This document shows, one piece after another, positions 6,959 through 14,456 of a stretch of DNA of 64,000 nt; positions within the stretch are counted from its first letter, which is position 1, and each line of letters opens with the position of its first letter. The notes under the pieces were generated by a model, which made no database searches, was not told the origin of the DNA, and saw only the letters and a program-made list of their open reading frames with translations. The position numbers were made by a program, and so were the translations under genes. The stretch spans positions 419,391-483,390 of the forward strand of contig KI911459.1 in NCBI GenBank assembly GCA_000514715.1. The letters run 5' to 3'. Source of the stretch: Streptomyces sp. CNH099. GTDB taxonomy: Bacteria; Actinomycetota; Actinomycetes; Streptomycetales; Streptomycetaceae.

Positions 6959-8580
6959 CCGTACGGAACGCGCCCGGAACGGACAGCACGGACAGCACGG
7001 GCGGCGCGGAGCCGGCGCCCGCCCGGGACTTCTCCCTCAACGCCCGCCGCCGCGCCCGCGAGCTGGCCGGGCTGGCCGCCGGCGAGCGCGTGGACCTGCT
7101 GGTCGTCGGGCTCGGCGCCACCGGCGCCGGGGTCGCGCTGGACGCCGCCGCGCGCGGGCTGTCGGTCGCCGCGATCGACGCCCACGACCTGGCGTTCGGC
7201 ACCTCGCGCTGGAGCAGCAAGCTCGTCCACGGCGGCCTGCGCTACCTGGCCTCCGGCCAGGTCGGCATCGCCCGCGAGTGCGCGGTGGAGCGCGGCGCGC
7301 TGCTGGAGCGCATCGCGCCGCACCTCGTGCACGCCCAGCCCTTCGTGATCCCCCTCACCCCGCTGACCACCCGCGCCCAGGCCGCCGTCGCCTGGGCCGG
7401 GCTGCGCTCCGGCGACCTGCTGCGCGTCGCCGCGCGCACCTCCCGCGCGGCGCTGCCCGCGCCGCGCCGGCTGTCCGCCGTGGAGACCCAGCAGCTCGTG
7501 CCCGGGCTGCGGCGCTACGGGCTGCGCGGCGGACTGCTCTCGTGGGACGGGCAGCTGACCGACGACGCCCGGCTGGTGACGGCCGTGGCGCGGACGGCCG
7601 CGGGGTACGGGGCCCGGGTGCTGACCCGGGCCCGCGCGGTGGAGCTGACCGGCTCCGGCGCGGTCGTCCGGGACGAGACGACGGGGGAGCGGCTGCGCAT
7701 CCGGGCCCGCGCGGTGGTCAACGCGACCGGGGTGTGGGCCGGTCAGCTGGTGCCCGGGGTGCGGCTGCGCCCGTCGCGCGGCACGCACCTGGTGCTGCGC
7801 GCCGAGGCGCTGGGGATGGGTCGGCAGCCGGGAGGGGCGGGCGTGCACATCCCGATCCCGGGGGCGCCGGCCCGGTTCGCGCTGGTGCTGCCGCAGGACG
7901 ACGGCCGGGTGTACGTGGGCCTGACCGACGAGCCGGTCGACGGCGACGTGCCGGACGAGCCGGCGGTGCCGGAGACGGACGTCGGCTTCCTCCTCGACGT
8001 GCTGGACTCCGCGCTGGACGTGCCGGTGCGCCGGGCGGACGTGGTCGGCGCGTTCGCCGGGCTGCGCCCGCTGCTGGAGAGCGACGGCCGCAGCGCCGAC
8101 CTCTCCCGCCGGCACGCGGTGCGCACCTCGCCGGACGGCGTGGTCACCGTCGTCGGCGGCAAGCTGACGACGTACCGGCGGATGGCCGAGGACGCCGTCG
8201 ACGCGGCCGTGGCCGGCGCCGGTCTGGCCGCGGGCCCGTGCCGTACCGCCCGGCTGCCGCTCGTCGGCGCCGCGCCGCCCGCCGAGCTGGCCCGGCTGGA
8301 CGCGCCGCGCCGGCTGGTGCAGCGCTACGGGACGGAGGCGCCGGCGGTGCAGGCGCTGGCCGCCGCGGAACCCGCGCTCGCCGCGCCGGTCGTGCCCGGA
8401 TACCCGGTCACCGGCGCCGAGCTGGCCTGGGCCGTACGCCACGAGGGCGCCCTCGACGAGGCCGACCTGCTGGACCGGCGCACCCGGCTGGGGCTGGTGG
8501 CGGCGGAGCGGGCGGCCGCGGTGGCGGCCGCCCGCGAGGTGCTGTCCGCGCTGAACGGGGCGGTCAGTCCAGGGCGTTGA
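6955..8580 (+). CDS. glpD: Aerobic glycerol-3-phosphate dehydrogenase
   Basis: A 541-residue FAD-dependent enzyme oxidising glycerol-3-phosphate to DHAP and passing electrons to the membrane quinone pool. The dinucleotide-binding motif VVGLGATGAGVALDAAARG is near residue 45, followed by the family signature GTSRWSSKLVHGGLRYL. VVNATGVWAG and the C-terminal GGKLTTYRRMAEDA are also typical. Length matches GlpD (about 500-560). The ATG at 6955 overlaps the TetR stop, so the two are cotranscribed. The 3' end overlaps the convergent esterase gene by 17 bp. Confidence 0.93.
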   Translation: MTVRNAPGTDSTDSTGGAEPAPARDFSLNARRRARELAGLAAGERVDLLVVGLGATGAGVALDAAARGLSVAAIDAHDLAFGTSRWSSKLVHGGLRYLASGQVGIARECAVERGALLERIAPHLVHAQPFVIPLTPLTTRAQAAVAWAGLRSGDLLRVAARTSRAALPAPRRLSAVETQQLVPGLRRYGLRGGLLSWDGQLTDDARLVTAVARTAAGYGARVLTRARAVELTGSGAVVRDETTGERLRIRARAVVNATGVWAGQLVPGVRLRPSRGTHLVLRAEALGMGRQPGGAGVHIPIPGAPARFALVLPQDDGRVYVGLTDEPVDGDVPDEPAVPETDVGFLLDVLDSALDVPVRRADVVGAFAGLRPLLESDGRSADLSRRHAVRTSPDGVVTVVGGKLTTYRRMAEDAVDAAVAGAGLAAGPCRTARLPLVGAAPPAELARLDAPRRLVQRYGTEAPAVQALAAAEPALAAPVVPGYPVTGAELAWAVRHEGALDEADLLDRRTRLGLVAAERAAAVAAAREVLSALNGAVSPGR

Positions 8581-9385
8581 ACACGGGGTAGTAGCCGCCG
8601 GAGTGCCCGGCGGCCTTGGGGTGGTAGGAGTCGCCGATGGGGAAGGTAACGCTGTGCAGCCATTCGCTGTCCGAGCAGATCTCGTGCCCGGAGAACGCCG
8701 GCCGGACGTCGCCGTACGAGAAGCCGTGGTCGGCCGCGCGCTTGGCGGTCACGTCGCTCAGCAGGTCCGCGGCGCCGTTGATGGCGGCCCGGGAACGCTC
8801 GCTGATGCCGAAGAAGCAGCCGCCGTTGAGCTGGTACATCCGCGGGTAGCCGAGCACGACGACGTGCGCGTTGGGGGCGCGGGCGCGTACCGCGTCGTAC
8901 GCGGCGTTGAGCCGCCCGGGGAGCGTGCCCTCGATGTACGTGCGCGCCTCGTTGATCCGGTTGACGCACGCCGACTCGCCCTGCAGCACACAGGTGATCA
9001 TGGCGTCGGCGAAGCCGGCGTCGTTGCCGCCGATGCTGAGGGAGACGAGGGTGGTCGAGGAGTTGAGCGGACCGAGCTGGTTGTTGATGAGGTCGCCGGT
9101 GCGGGCGCCGGAGCAGGCGGTGAAGGAGAAGGACGCCGGGGAGTGCGCGTTCTTCCACAGCACCGGGTACGCCCGGGTGCTGCGCTTGCAGTCGCCGCTC
9201 GCCGAGTCGTACGAACCGGCGCCCACGCCCGAGGCGTAGGAGTCGCCGAGCGCCACGTAGTTCTCCGCGTAGGCGCTCCGCGCCGCGGTGCTCTCGGCGG
9301 CCTGGGCGGGCGCGGTGCCGAGCAGCGCCACTGTGGTGGCGACGAGGAAGCCCAGCAGCAGCCGCAAGGGCCGGGCAGTTCTCAT
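8564..9385 (-). CDS. Secreted SGNH-hydrolase lipase/esterase
   Basis: A 273-residue exported hydrolase. The signal peptide covers residues 1-29 (MRTARPLRLLLGFLVATTVA ... APAQA). The block-I motif YVALGDSYASG gives Ser49. SIGGNDAGF (block III) and GDSYHP near the C-terminus (Asp252, His255) complete the SGNH pattern. Four or more cysteines suggest disulfides, as in the Streptomyces rimosus/coelicolor extracellular lipases. The start was set at the ATG with AGGGGG a few bases upstream; the frame remains open further out. Family role: hydrolysis of lipid or acyl esters outside the cell. Confidence 0.9.
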   Translation of the reverse strand: MRTARPLRLLLGFLVATTVALLGTAPAQAAESTAARSAYAENYVALGDSYASGVGAGSYDSASGDCKRSTRAYPVLWKNAHSPASFSFTACSGARTGDLINNQLGPLNSSTTLVSLSIGGNDAGFADAMITCVLQGESACVNRINEARTYIEGTLPGRLNAAYDAVRARAPNAHVVVLGYPRMYQLNGGCFFGISERSRAAINGAADLLSDVTAKRAADHGFSYGDVRPAFSGHEICSDSEWLHSVTFPIGDSYHPKAAGHSGGYYPVFNALD

Positions 9386-9414
9386 GGAACCCCCTGGGGA
9401 TGAGGTTGTACCGA

Positions 9415-9425
9415 GTGGTAACCAC
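9415..9425. promoter_or_regulatory. Small palindrome upstream of the esterase gene
   Basis: GTGGTAACCAC is an 11-bp perfect inverted repeat around a central A, 30 bases upstream of the esterase ATG (minus strand). It may be an operator. The divergent TetR gene starts 190 bp away, but nothing ties it to this site. Confidence 0.3.
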
Positions 9426-9613
9426 ACCCTGCCCTGTGACACCCATGTCCATGCCAAGGCGCAACTGCGCGCCTGTGATGCGCCGTTCAATCCCTGTTGG
9501 GCGAGTTCGCCATGGCATCAGCCGATAATCGGGTCGGCCGCCGGCCCGTCCCCTCAGAAGACCCGACCGCAACCGGCAGAGTGCGCCTCTGCCTTGGAGC
9601 GTGAGCGACGACC

Positions 9614-10240
9614 GTGACCGGGAAGAGAACGCTGAGCCCTCGGGTGCGGCCGCTCGGGCCCCGCCCCGGCCGCCCCGACACCAGGGCGGACATCATCCGC
9701 GCCGCGAAGCGCATGTTCGCCCGCGGCTACGGGTCCTGCAGCCTGCGCGCCGTCGCCCGGGAGGCGGGCGTCGACCCGTCCCTCCTCGTCCAGTTCTTCG
9801 GCAGCAAGGAAGGGCTGTACCTGGCCGCCATCGCCGACGTCATGCGCCCCGACGACGTGCTCGACCGGATCGTCGGCGACACCTCCGACGGACTGGGCCG
9901 CAGGCTCGCCGGCTATTACTTCGATCTGTGGGACGACGCCGAGACCAGGTGGCCCTTTCAGGCGATCCTGCTCTCCGCCGCCTCGTACCAGCCGGCCGCC
10001 GCCGTCCTGCGCGACTTCATCACCCGCGAACTCGTCGCCCGGGTCGCCGCCCGCGCCGTCCCCGACCGGGCGGAGCTGCGTGCGGGCCTGGCCGGTTCCC
10101 ATCTGGTGGGCACCGCCCTCGTGCGCTACGTGGTGCGTTTCGGGCCGCTCGCGGACCTGCCGCGGCCGGAGCTGGCCGAGATCGTGGGCGGCACCATCGA
10201 CGGGTACCTCTTCGGCCCGCTGCCCTCCGGCAGCGCCTAG
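9614..10240 (+). CDS. TetR-family regulator upstream of the NPN/lipid operon
   Basis: A 208-residue regulator starting at GTG 9614. The N-terminal HTH (residues 24-70) reads DIIRAAKRMFARGYGSCSLRAVAREAGVDPSLLVQFFGSKEGLY, with the common F-G-S-K-E-x-L-Y ending. The C-terminal ligand domain contains DLWDDAETRWPFQAILLSAA. It is in the same orientation as, and 162 bp upstream of, the eight-gene operon. A perfect 14-bp palindrome sits in that gap, and a degenerate copy of it (9487-9500) lies in this gene's own promoter region. This suggests that it regulates itself and the operon. Confidence 0.88.
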   Translation: MTGKRTLSPRVRPLGPRPGRPDTRADIIRAAKRMFARGYGSCSLRAVAREAGVDPSLLVQFFGSKEGLYLAAIADVMRPDDVLDRIVGDTSDGLGRRLAGYYFDLWDDAETRWPFQAILLSAASYQPAAAVLRDFITRELVARVAARAVPDRAELRAGLAGSHLVGTALVRYVVRFGPLADLPRPELAEIVGGTIDGYLFGPLPSGSA

Positions 10241-10311
10241 CTTCGAGTCAACCTCACGGGCCGTCCCTGCGTCAGGGGTGGGGGCGGTGGCGCCCGGAAG
10301 CTGCGGCGATC

Positions 10312-10317
10312 TAGAAT
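10312..10317 (+). promoter_or_regulatory. Candidate -10 box of the NPN/lipid operon
   Basis: TAGAAT fits the actinobacterial TAnnnT -10 consensus and would start transcription near 10324, leaving a leader of about 80 bases before the ATG at 10403. No good -35 hexamer is visible upstream, so activation or a relaxed promoter is possible. Confidence 0.45.
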
Positions 10318-10328
10318 CCCGAGCTAAC

Positions 10329-10342
10329 TCAACAGATGTTGA
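10329..10342. promoter_or_regulatory. Perfect 14-bp palindromic operator of the NPN/lipid operon
   Basis: TCAACAGATGTTGA is fully symmetric (TCAACA/TGTTGA). It lies just downstream of the proposed -10 box and transcript start, where a bound repressor would block initiation. The adjacent TetR protein is the obvious candidate ligand-responsive repressor. That pairing is inferred from position only. Confidence 0.65.
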
Positions 10343-10402
10343 TAAAGGGCTTCGTGCCGTGATGGACTCGGCGCAATCGGCGCACCTGCCGGAGGGAGAG
10401 CA

Positions 10403-11323
10403 ATGGCCTTCGACATACCGGGCTACATCAGTACAGCCGGACGCGTCCAGGTCGACGATCTGGATCTCGACGCGTTCGCAGAGCGCCCGCTGTCCGAGGA
10501 GGCGCTGCGCTGCCTGCGCTACATGTCGGACGTGGAGAGCCACACGATCTGCTACCTGCGTGACGTGCTGGTCACCCCGTCCCACCGCGACCCGGACGTG
10601 ACGGCGTTCATGTCGATGTGGGCCTTCGAGGAATTCTGGCACGGTGAGGCGATCGACTCCGTGCTGCGCGCCCACGGGCAGAAGGCCGACTACGACCACA
10701 TCCGCGAGGTGCGGGAGGCGCAGGGGGTCAAGGATCGGCTGGCGCCGATCTACCAGTCCGTCGCGGCCAACGCCATCGGCGACGACTTCGTCGCCGTGCA
10801 CATGACGTGGGGCGCGATAAACGAGTGGTCCGCGCACGCCGCGTACGGCAGCCTGATCGAGAAGGAGCAGCACCCGGAGCTGACCAAGCTGCTCGGGCGC
10901 ATCCAGCGCCAGGAGTCCCGGCACCTCGCGTTCTACGCCAGCCAGGCCAAGGAGCGCCTGGAGCGCTCGTCGCGCGCCCGGTCGCTGACCCGCTGGGTGA
11001 CCGACCGCTTCTGGCAGCCCGTCGGCTCCACCATCCAGCCGGTGGAGGAGACCCGCTTCGTCCTGGGGCACCTGCTGGGCGACGACGAGGGCGCCGCGGC
11101 CGTGCGCAAGATCGACGAGAAGGTGCACAAGCTCCCCGGCATGGACGGGCTCAACCTGGTCCAGCGCGGCGTCGCGGGCTTCGGCGCCGGGGTGCCGGTG
11201 GCGGGCACCGGCGACGACCGGGGCGGCTCCCGCAAACGCGGGCTCGTCGCCGGCGCCGCGCTGCTCGCGGGCGCGGCCGGGATCGCCGCCGTACGACGCC
11301 GATCGGCGGGCTCGCAGGCATGA
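10403..11323 (+). CDS. Ferritin-like diiron protein, acyl-ACP-desaturase-like
   Basis: A 306-residue helical protein with two carboxylate/histidine iron-binding motifs: EEFWHGE (Glu76, Glu77, His80) and RQESRHLAFY (about 168-177), plus NEWSAHAAY between them. This matches the ferritin-like superfamily that includes soluble acyl-ACP desaturases and fatty-acid-oxidising diiron enzymes. Those are usually larger, so the precise reaction is open. The C-terminal 40 residues form a glycine/alanine-rich hydrophobic stretch ending RRRSAGSQA, possibly a membrane anchor. It is the first gene of the operon, with GGAGGG seven bases before its ATG. Its TGA overlaps the larE ATG. Confidence 0.82.
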   Translation: MAFDIPGYISTAGRVQVDDLDLDAFAERPLSEEALRCLRYMSDVESHTICYLRDVLVTPSHRDPDVTAFMSMWAFEEFWHGEAIDSVLRAHGQKADYDHIREVREAQGVKDRLAPIYQSVAANAIGDDFVAVHMTWGAINEWSAHAAYGSLIEKEQHPELTKLLGRIQRQESRHLAFYASQAKERLERSSRARSLTRWVTDRFWQPVGSTIQPVEETRFVLGHLLGDDEGAAAVRKIDEKVHKLPGMDGLNLVQRGVAGFGAGVPVAGTGDDRGGSRKRGLVAGAALLAGAAGIAAVRRRSAGSQA

Positions 11324-12246
11324 CGGAACCCGGCCCGGCCGCCACGCCCACATCCGCCGCGGACACCGACGCGGCGGACACCGACGCGGCGGCCGCCGCG
11401 CTGCTGGACGAAGTCGGACGACTCGGCAGTGTCGCGGTGGCATACTCCGGTGGCGTGGATTCCACGGTCGTCCTCGCCGCGGCCGTACGCGCCCTCGGCC
11501 CCGGCCGGGCCGTCGCCGTCATCGCCGACTCGCCCGCCCTGGCCCGCGGCGAGCTCGCCCTCGCCCGGGACACGGCGGCGGACCTCGGCGCCGAACTCGT
11601 CGTCCTGGACACCGACGAGCTGTCCGTCGCCGGCTACCGCGCCAACGCCGGCGACCGCTGCTACTTCTGCAAGCAGACCGTCCTCGGCCGGGTCGCCGGC
11701 TACGCCGCGGAGCGCGGCTTCGCGCACGTCGCCACCGGCACCCACCGCGACGACCGGCGCGCCGCCCACCGGCCCGGGCTGCGCGCCGCGAAGGAACTCG
11801 ACGCCGCCGAGCCGCTGGCCGCCGCCGGGCTCGGCAAGGCCGCGGTGCGCGCGGTCGCGCGGGCCTGGGGGCTGCCGGTCGCGGAGAAGCCCGGCATGCC
11901 GTGCCTGGCGTCCCGTATCGCGGTGGGCATCCCGGTCTCCCAGGACCGGCTGCACCTGGTCGAACGGGCCGAGGAGCGGGTCCGCGAGACGCTGGACGAG
12001 CACCGGGTGGGCGCCCGCGACGTCCGCGTACGCCTGCTGCGGCGCGGCTTCCGGATCGAGCTGGACGCCCCCGCGCACCGCGAGGTGGCCGCCGCCCGCG
12101 GCCTCGGCGACACGCTGCTGCGCGAGGTGGCCGCCGTCGGCCCCCTCGGCGAGGGCAGCCTCGCCCCGTACCGCACCGGGGCCGTCAGCACCGCCGCCCG
12201 CGCCGCCGCCCGCGCCGCCTCTCCCGATGGAGCGCCGGCGCGATGA
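11320..12246 (+). CDS. larE: LarE, ATP-dependent sacrificial sulfur transferase for the NPN cofactor
   Basis: A 308-residue PP-loop protein. SGGVDST (about residues 43-49) is the ATP-pyrophosphatase loop that adenylates the pyridinium carboxylate. RCYFCKQTVLGRV and EKPGMPCLASRI follow the LarE pattern; Cys195 in the latter corresponds to the cysteine that donates its sulfur in the single-turnover lactobacillar enzyme. Established role: converting the LarB product to pyridinium-3,5-bisthiocarboxylate mononucleotide. It overlaps the upstream and downstream genes by ATGA, so translation is coupled. The first 30 residues are an acidic, low-complexity extension. Confidence 0.92.
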   Translation: MTEPGPAATPTSAADTDAADTDAAAAALLDEVGRLGSVAVAYSGGVDSTVVLAAAVRALGPGRAVAVIADSPALARGELALARDTAADLGAELVVLDTDELSVAGYRANAGDRCYFCKQTVLGRVAGYAAERGFAHVATGTHRDDRRAAHRPGLRAAKELDAAEPLAAAGLGKAAVRAVARAWGLPVAEKPGMPCLASRIAVGIPVSQDRLHLVERAEERVRETLDEHRVGARDVRVRLLRRGFRIELDAPAHREVAAARGLGDTLLREVAAVGPLGEGSLAPYRTGAVSTAARAAARAASPDGAPAR

Positions 12247-12971
12247 GCGAGCCGAGCGGCGGCGCCCGCGACGTCGCCGAACTGCTGGCCGACGGCGTGG
12301 CGCAGGTCGGCGACTTCGCCCGGCTCGACGTGGGCCGGCGGCGCCGCACCGGGGTGCCCGAAGTCGTCTACGCCGACGGCAAGACGCCGCAGCAGACGCT
12401 GCAGCTGCTCGCCGAGCTGCGCCGCCGGACGCCGGACTCGCCGGCGCTGGCCACCCGCTGCCCCGAGGAGGTGCTGCGGGAGGCCGCCGACGCCTTCGCG
12501 GACGAGCCGGTACGGGTCGACACCCGGGCGCGCACCGTGACCGTGGGCCCGCTGCCGGCCCCGCGCGGCACCGTCGCCGTGCTCACCGCCGGCACCAGCG
12601 ACCTGCCCGTCGCCCGCGAGGCCGTCGCCACGCTCGACGCCCTCGGCACCGGCTCCCGGCTCTTCGCCGACGTGGGCGTCGCGGGCCTGTCCCGGCTGCT
12701 CTCGGTGCTCGCCGAGGTGCGCGCCGCGGACTGCGCGATCGTCGTCGCGGGCATGGACGGCGCCCTGCCGAGCGTGGTCACCGGCCTGCTCGCCGCCCCC
12801 GTCGTCGGCGTCCCCGCCAGCGTCGGCTACGGCTTCGCCGACGGCGGCCGCGCCGCCGCCGGCGCCATGCTGGCCTCCTGCGCCCCCGGGCTCACGGTCG
12901 TCAACATCGACAACGGCTTCGGCGCCGCCGTCCACGCCGCGAAGATCGTGGGGGTACGCGACGGTGAGTGA
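12243..12971 (+). CDS. larB: LarB, NaAD carboxylase/hydrolase for the NPN cofactor
   Basis: A 242-residue protein of the LarB/PurE-like family, which carboxylates nicotinic acid adenine dinucleotide and releases AMP in the first NPN step. PEVVYADGKTPQQTLQL is the N-terminal LarB signature. VAVLTAGTSDLPVAREA and CAIVVAGMDGALPSVVTGL followed by PVVGVPASVGYG are the PurE-fold core. It begins within the larE stop (ATGA) and ends just before larC, so the three cofactor genes are consecutive. Confidence 0.93.
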   Translation: MSEPSGGARDVAELLADGVAQVGDFARLDVGRRRRTGVPEVVYADGKTPQQTLQLLAELRRRTPDSPALATRCPEEVLREAADAFADEPVRVDTRARTVTVGPLPAPRGTVAVLTAGTSDLPVAREAVATLDALGTGSRLFADVGVAGLSRLLSVLAEVRAADCAIVVAGMDGALPSVVTGLLAAPVVGVPASVGYGFADGGRAAAGAMLASCAPGLTVVNIDNGFGAAVHAAKIVGVRDGE

Positions 12972-13132
12972 CCGGATGTCCGCCGCGCCGGGGGCGTACG
13001 CCCCGGGCCGTCCGCACGCACCCGTGCCCCTGGCCCGTACCCGGGCCGGTGTGGCGGCGCAGCGGCGCGGGAAGGGCTGTCCCGGTGATCGCGCAGCACA
13101 GTCCGCAGGGAACCCGGCGGGGGTGGCGCACG

Positions 13133-14395
13133 GTGGCTGAGGGGACGGCCGCGGCCCATCTCGACTGCACCGCCGGGGTGGCCGGCGACATGCTGCTGGG
13201 CGCGCTGCTCGACGCCGGCGCGCGCCTCGGTGCCGTGCGGGACGCGGTGGCGGCGCTCGGGATCGACGGGCTCGACGTGACCGTGGCGCGGGCCCGGCGC
13301 GGCGGCTTCGCCTGCAACCGCGTCACCGTCCACCGCCCCGCCGCCGCCGACCACCACCGGCGCCTCGACGACGTCCTCGGCGACGTCGGACGGGCGACGC
13401 GCGCCGGCCTCCCCGAGGCCGCCGCGGACTTCGCCGCCCGCGTCTTCCGGCTGCTCGCCGAGGCCGAGGGCAAGGCGCACGGCACCGCCCCCGAGGACGT
13501 CCACTTCCACGAGGTCGGCGCCTTCGACGCGCTCGCCGACGTCGTCGGCTGCGCCGCCGCGCTCGCCGACCTCGGCCTGCTCGCCCCCGGCGCCGCCGTC
13601 ACCTGCTCGCCGCTCGCCGCCGGCAGCGGGGAGGTCGACTGCGCGCACGGCCGGATGCCCGTCCCCGTACCCGCCGTGCTGCACCTGGCCGCCGCCGGCG
13701 GCCTGGCGCTGACCGGCGGCCGGCTCGCCGGCGAGCGCACCACCCCCACCGGCGCCGCGCTCGTCGCCGCCCTCGCCGCCCCCGGCCCGCTGCCGGAGAT
13801 GGCGGTACGGTCCGTCGGCACCGGCGGCGGCCGCCGCGACACGCCGGACCGCCCCAACATCACCCGCGTCGTCGTCGGCACCGCCGCGCCCGCGGACCCT
13901 CGCGGCGGCGGCCCCGCCGAGGGCGAGGTCACCGTCGTGGAGAGCACCGTCGACGACCTCGACCCGCGGCTGTGGCCCTCGGTCCTCGCCGCCCTGCGCG
14001 CCGCCGGTGCCTGGGACTGCTGGACCACCGAGACCGTCGGCCGGCACGGCCGCCCCGGCCGCGTCGTCACCGCGCTGTGCGCGGACGACGTGCGGCCGGC
14101 CGTCGCCGACGCGCTGTTCCTGCACACCACCACGCTCGGCGTCCGCTGGTCCGCCCACCGGCGCCTCATGCTGCCCCGGCACAGCGCCGTGGTGGCCGTG
14201 GGCCCGCCCGGCGCCGAGCAGCAGGTCACCGTCAAAGTGGCGGACGGCCCCGGCGGCGCGCTCACCGTGCAGCCGGAGCTTGCCGAGGCGGAGACCGCCG
14301 CGGCCGCGCTGGGCTGGCCCGTACGCGCGGTGTGCGAAGCTGCCGCAGTCCGCTACCGGGGCGACCTGGCGGTGCCGCGGCCCGCCACCGGTTGA
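13133..14395 (+). CDS. larC: LarC, nickel insertion (CTP-dependent cyclometallase) for the NPN cofactor
   Basis: A 420-residue protein containing both LarC halves in one frame. In Lactobacillus the halves are joined by a programmed frameshift. HLDCTAGVAGDMLLGALLDAG is the family opening, and GEVDCAHGRMPVPVPAVL is typical. VESTVDDLDPRLWP stands where most LarC have NIDDMNPE, and GRPGRVVTALC follows. I chose the GTG at 13133 because homology starts there; the frame is open back to a GTG at 12968 overlapping the larB stop, and a GTG at 13085 also has a fair ribosome site (GGGAAGG). Role: nickel insertion to finish the pincer cofactor. Confidence 0.88.
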   Translation: MAEGTAAAHLDCTAGVAGDMLLGALLDAGARLGAVRDAVAALGIDGLDVTVARARRGGFACNRVTVHRPAAADHHRRLDDVLGDVGRATRAGLPEAAADFAARVFRLLAEAEGKAHGTAPEDVHFHEVGAFDALADVVGCAAALADLGLLAPGAAVTCSPLAAGSGEVDCAHGRMPVPVPAVLHLAAAGGLALTGGRLAGERTTPTGAALVAALAAPGPLPEMAVRSVGTGGGRRDTPDRPNITRVVVGTAAPADPRGGGPAEGEVTVVESTVDDLDPRLWPSVLAALRAAGAWDCWTTETVGRHGRPGRVVTALCADDVRPAVADALFLHTTTLGVRWSAHRRLMLPRHSAVVAVGPPGAEQQVTVKVADGPGGALTVQPELAEAETAAAALGWPVRAVCEAAAVRYRGDLAVPRPATG

Positions 14396-14456
14396 CGCCG
14401 GTCCGCACCAGAAACAGAGACCGGCATATGCAAGACCAGACCAGGGGAGGGCACGA

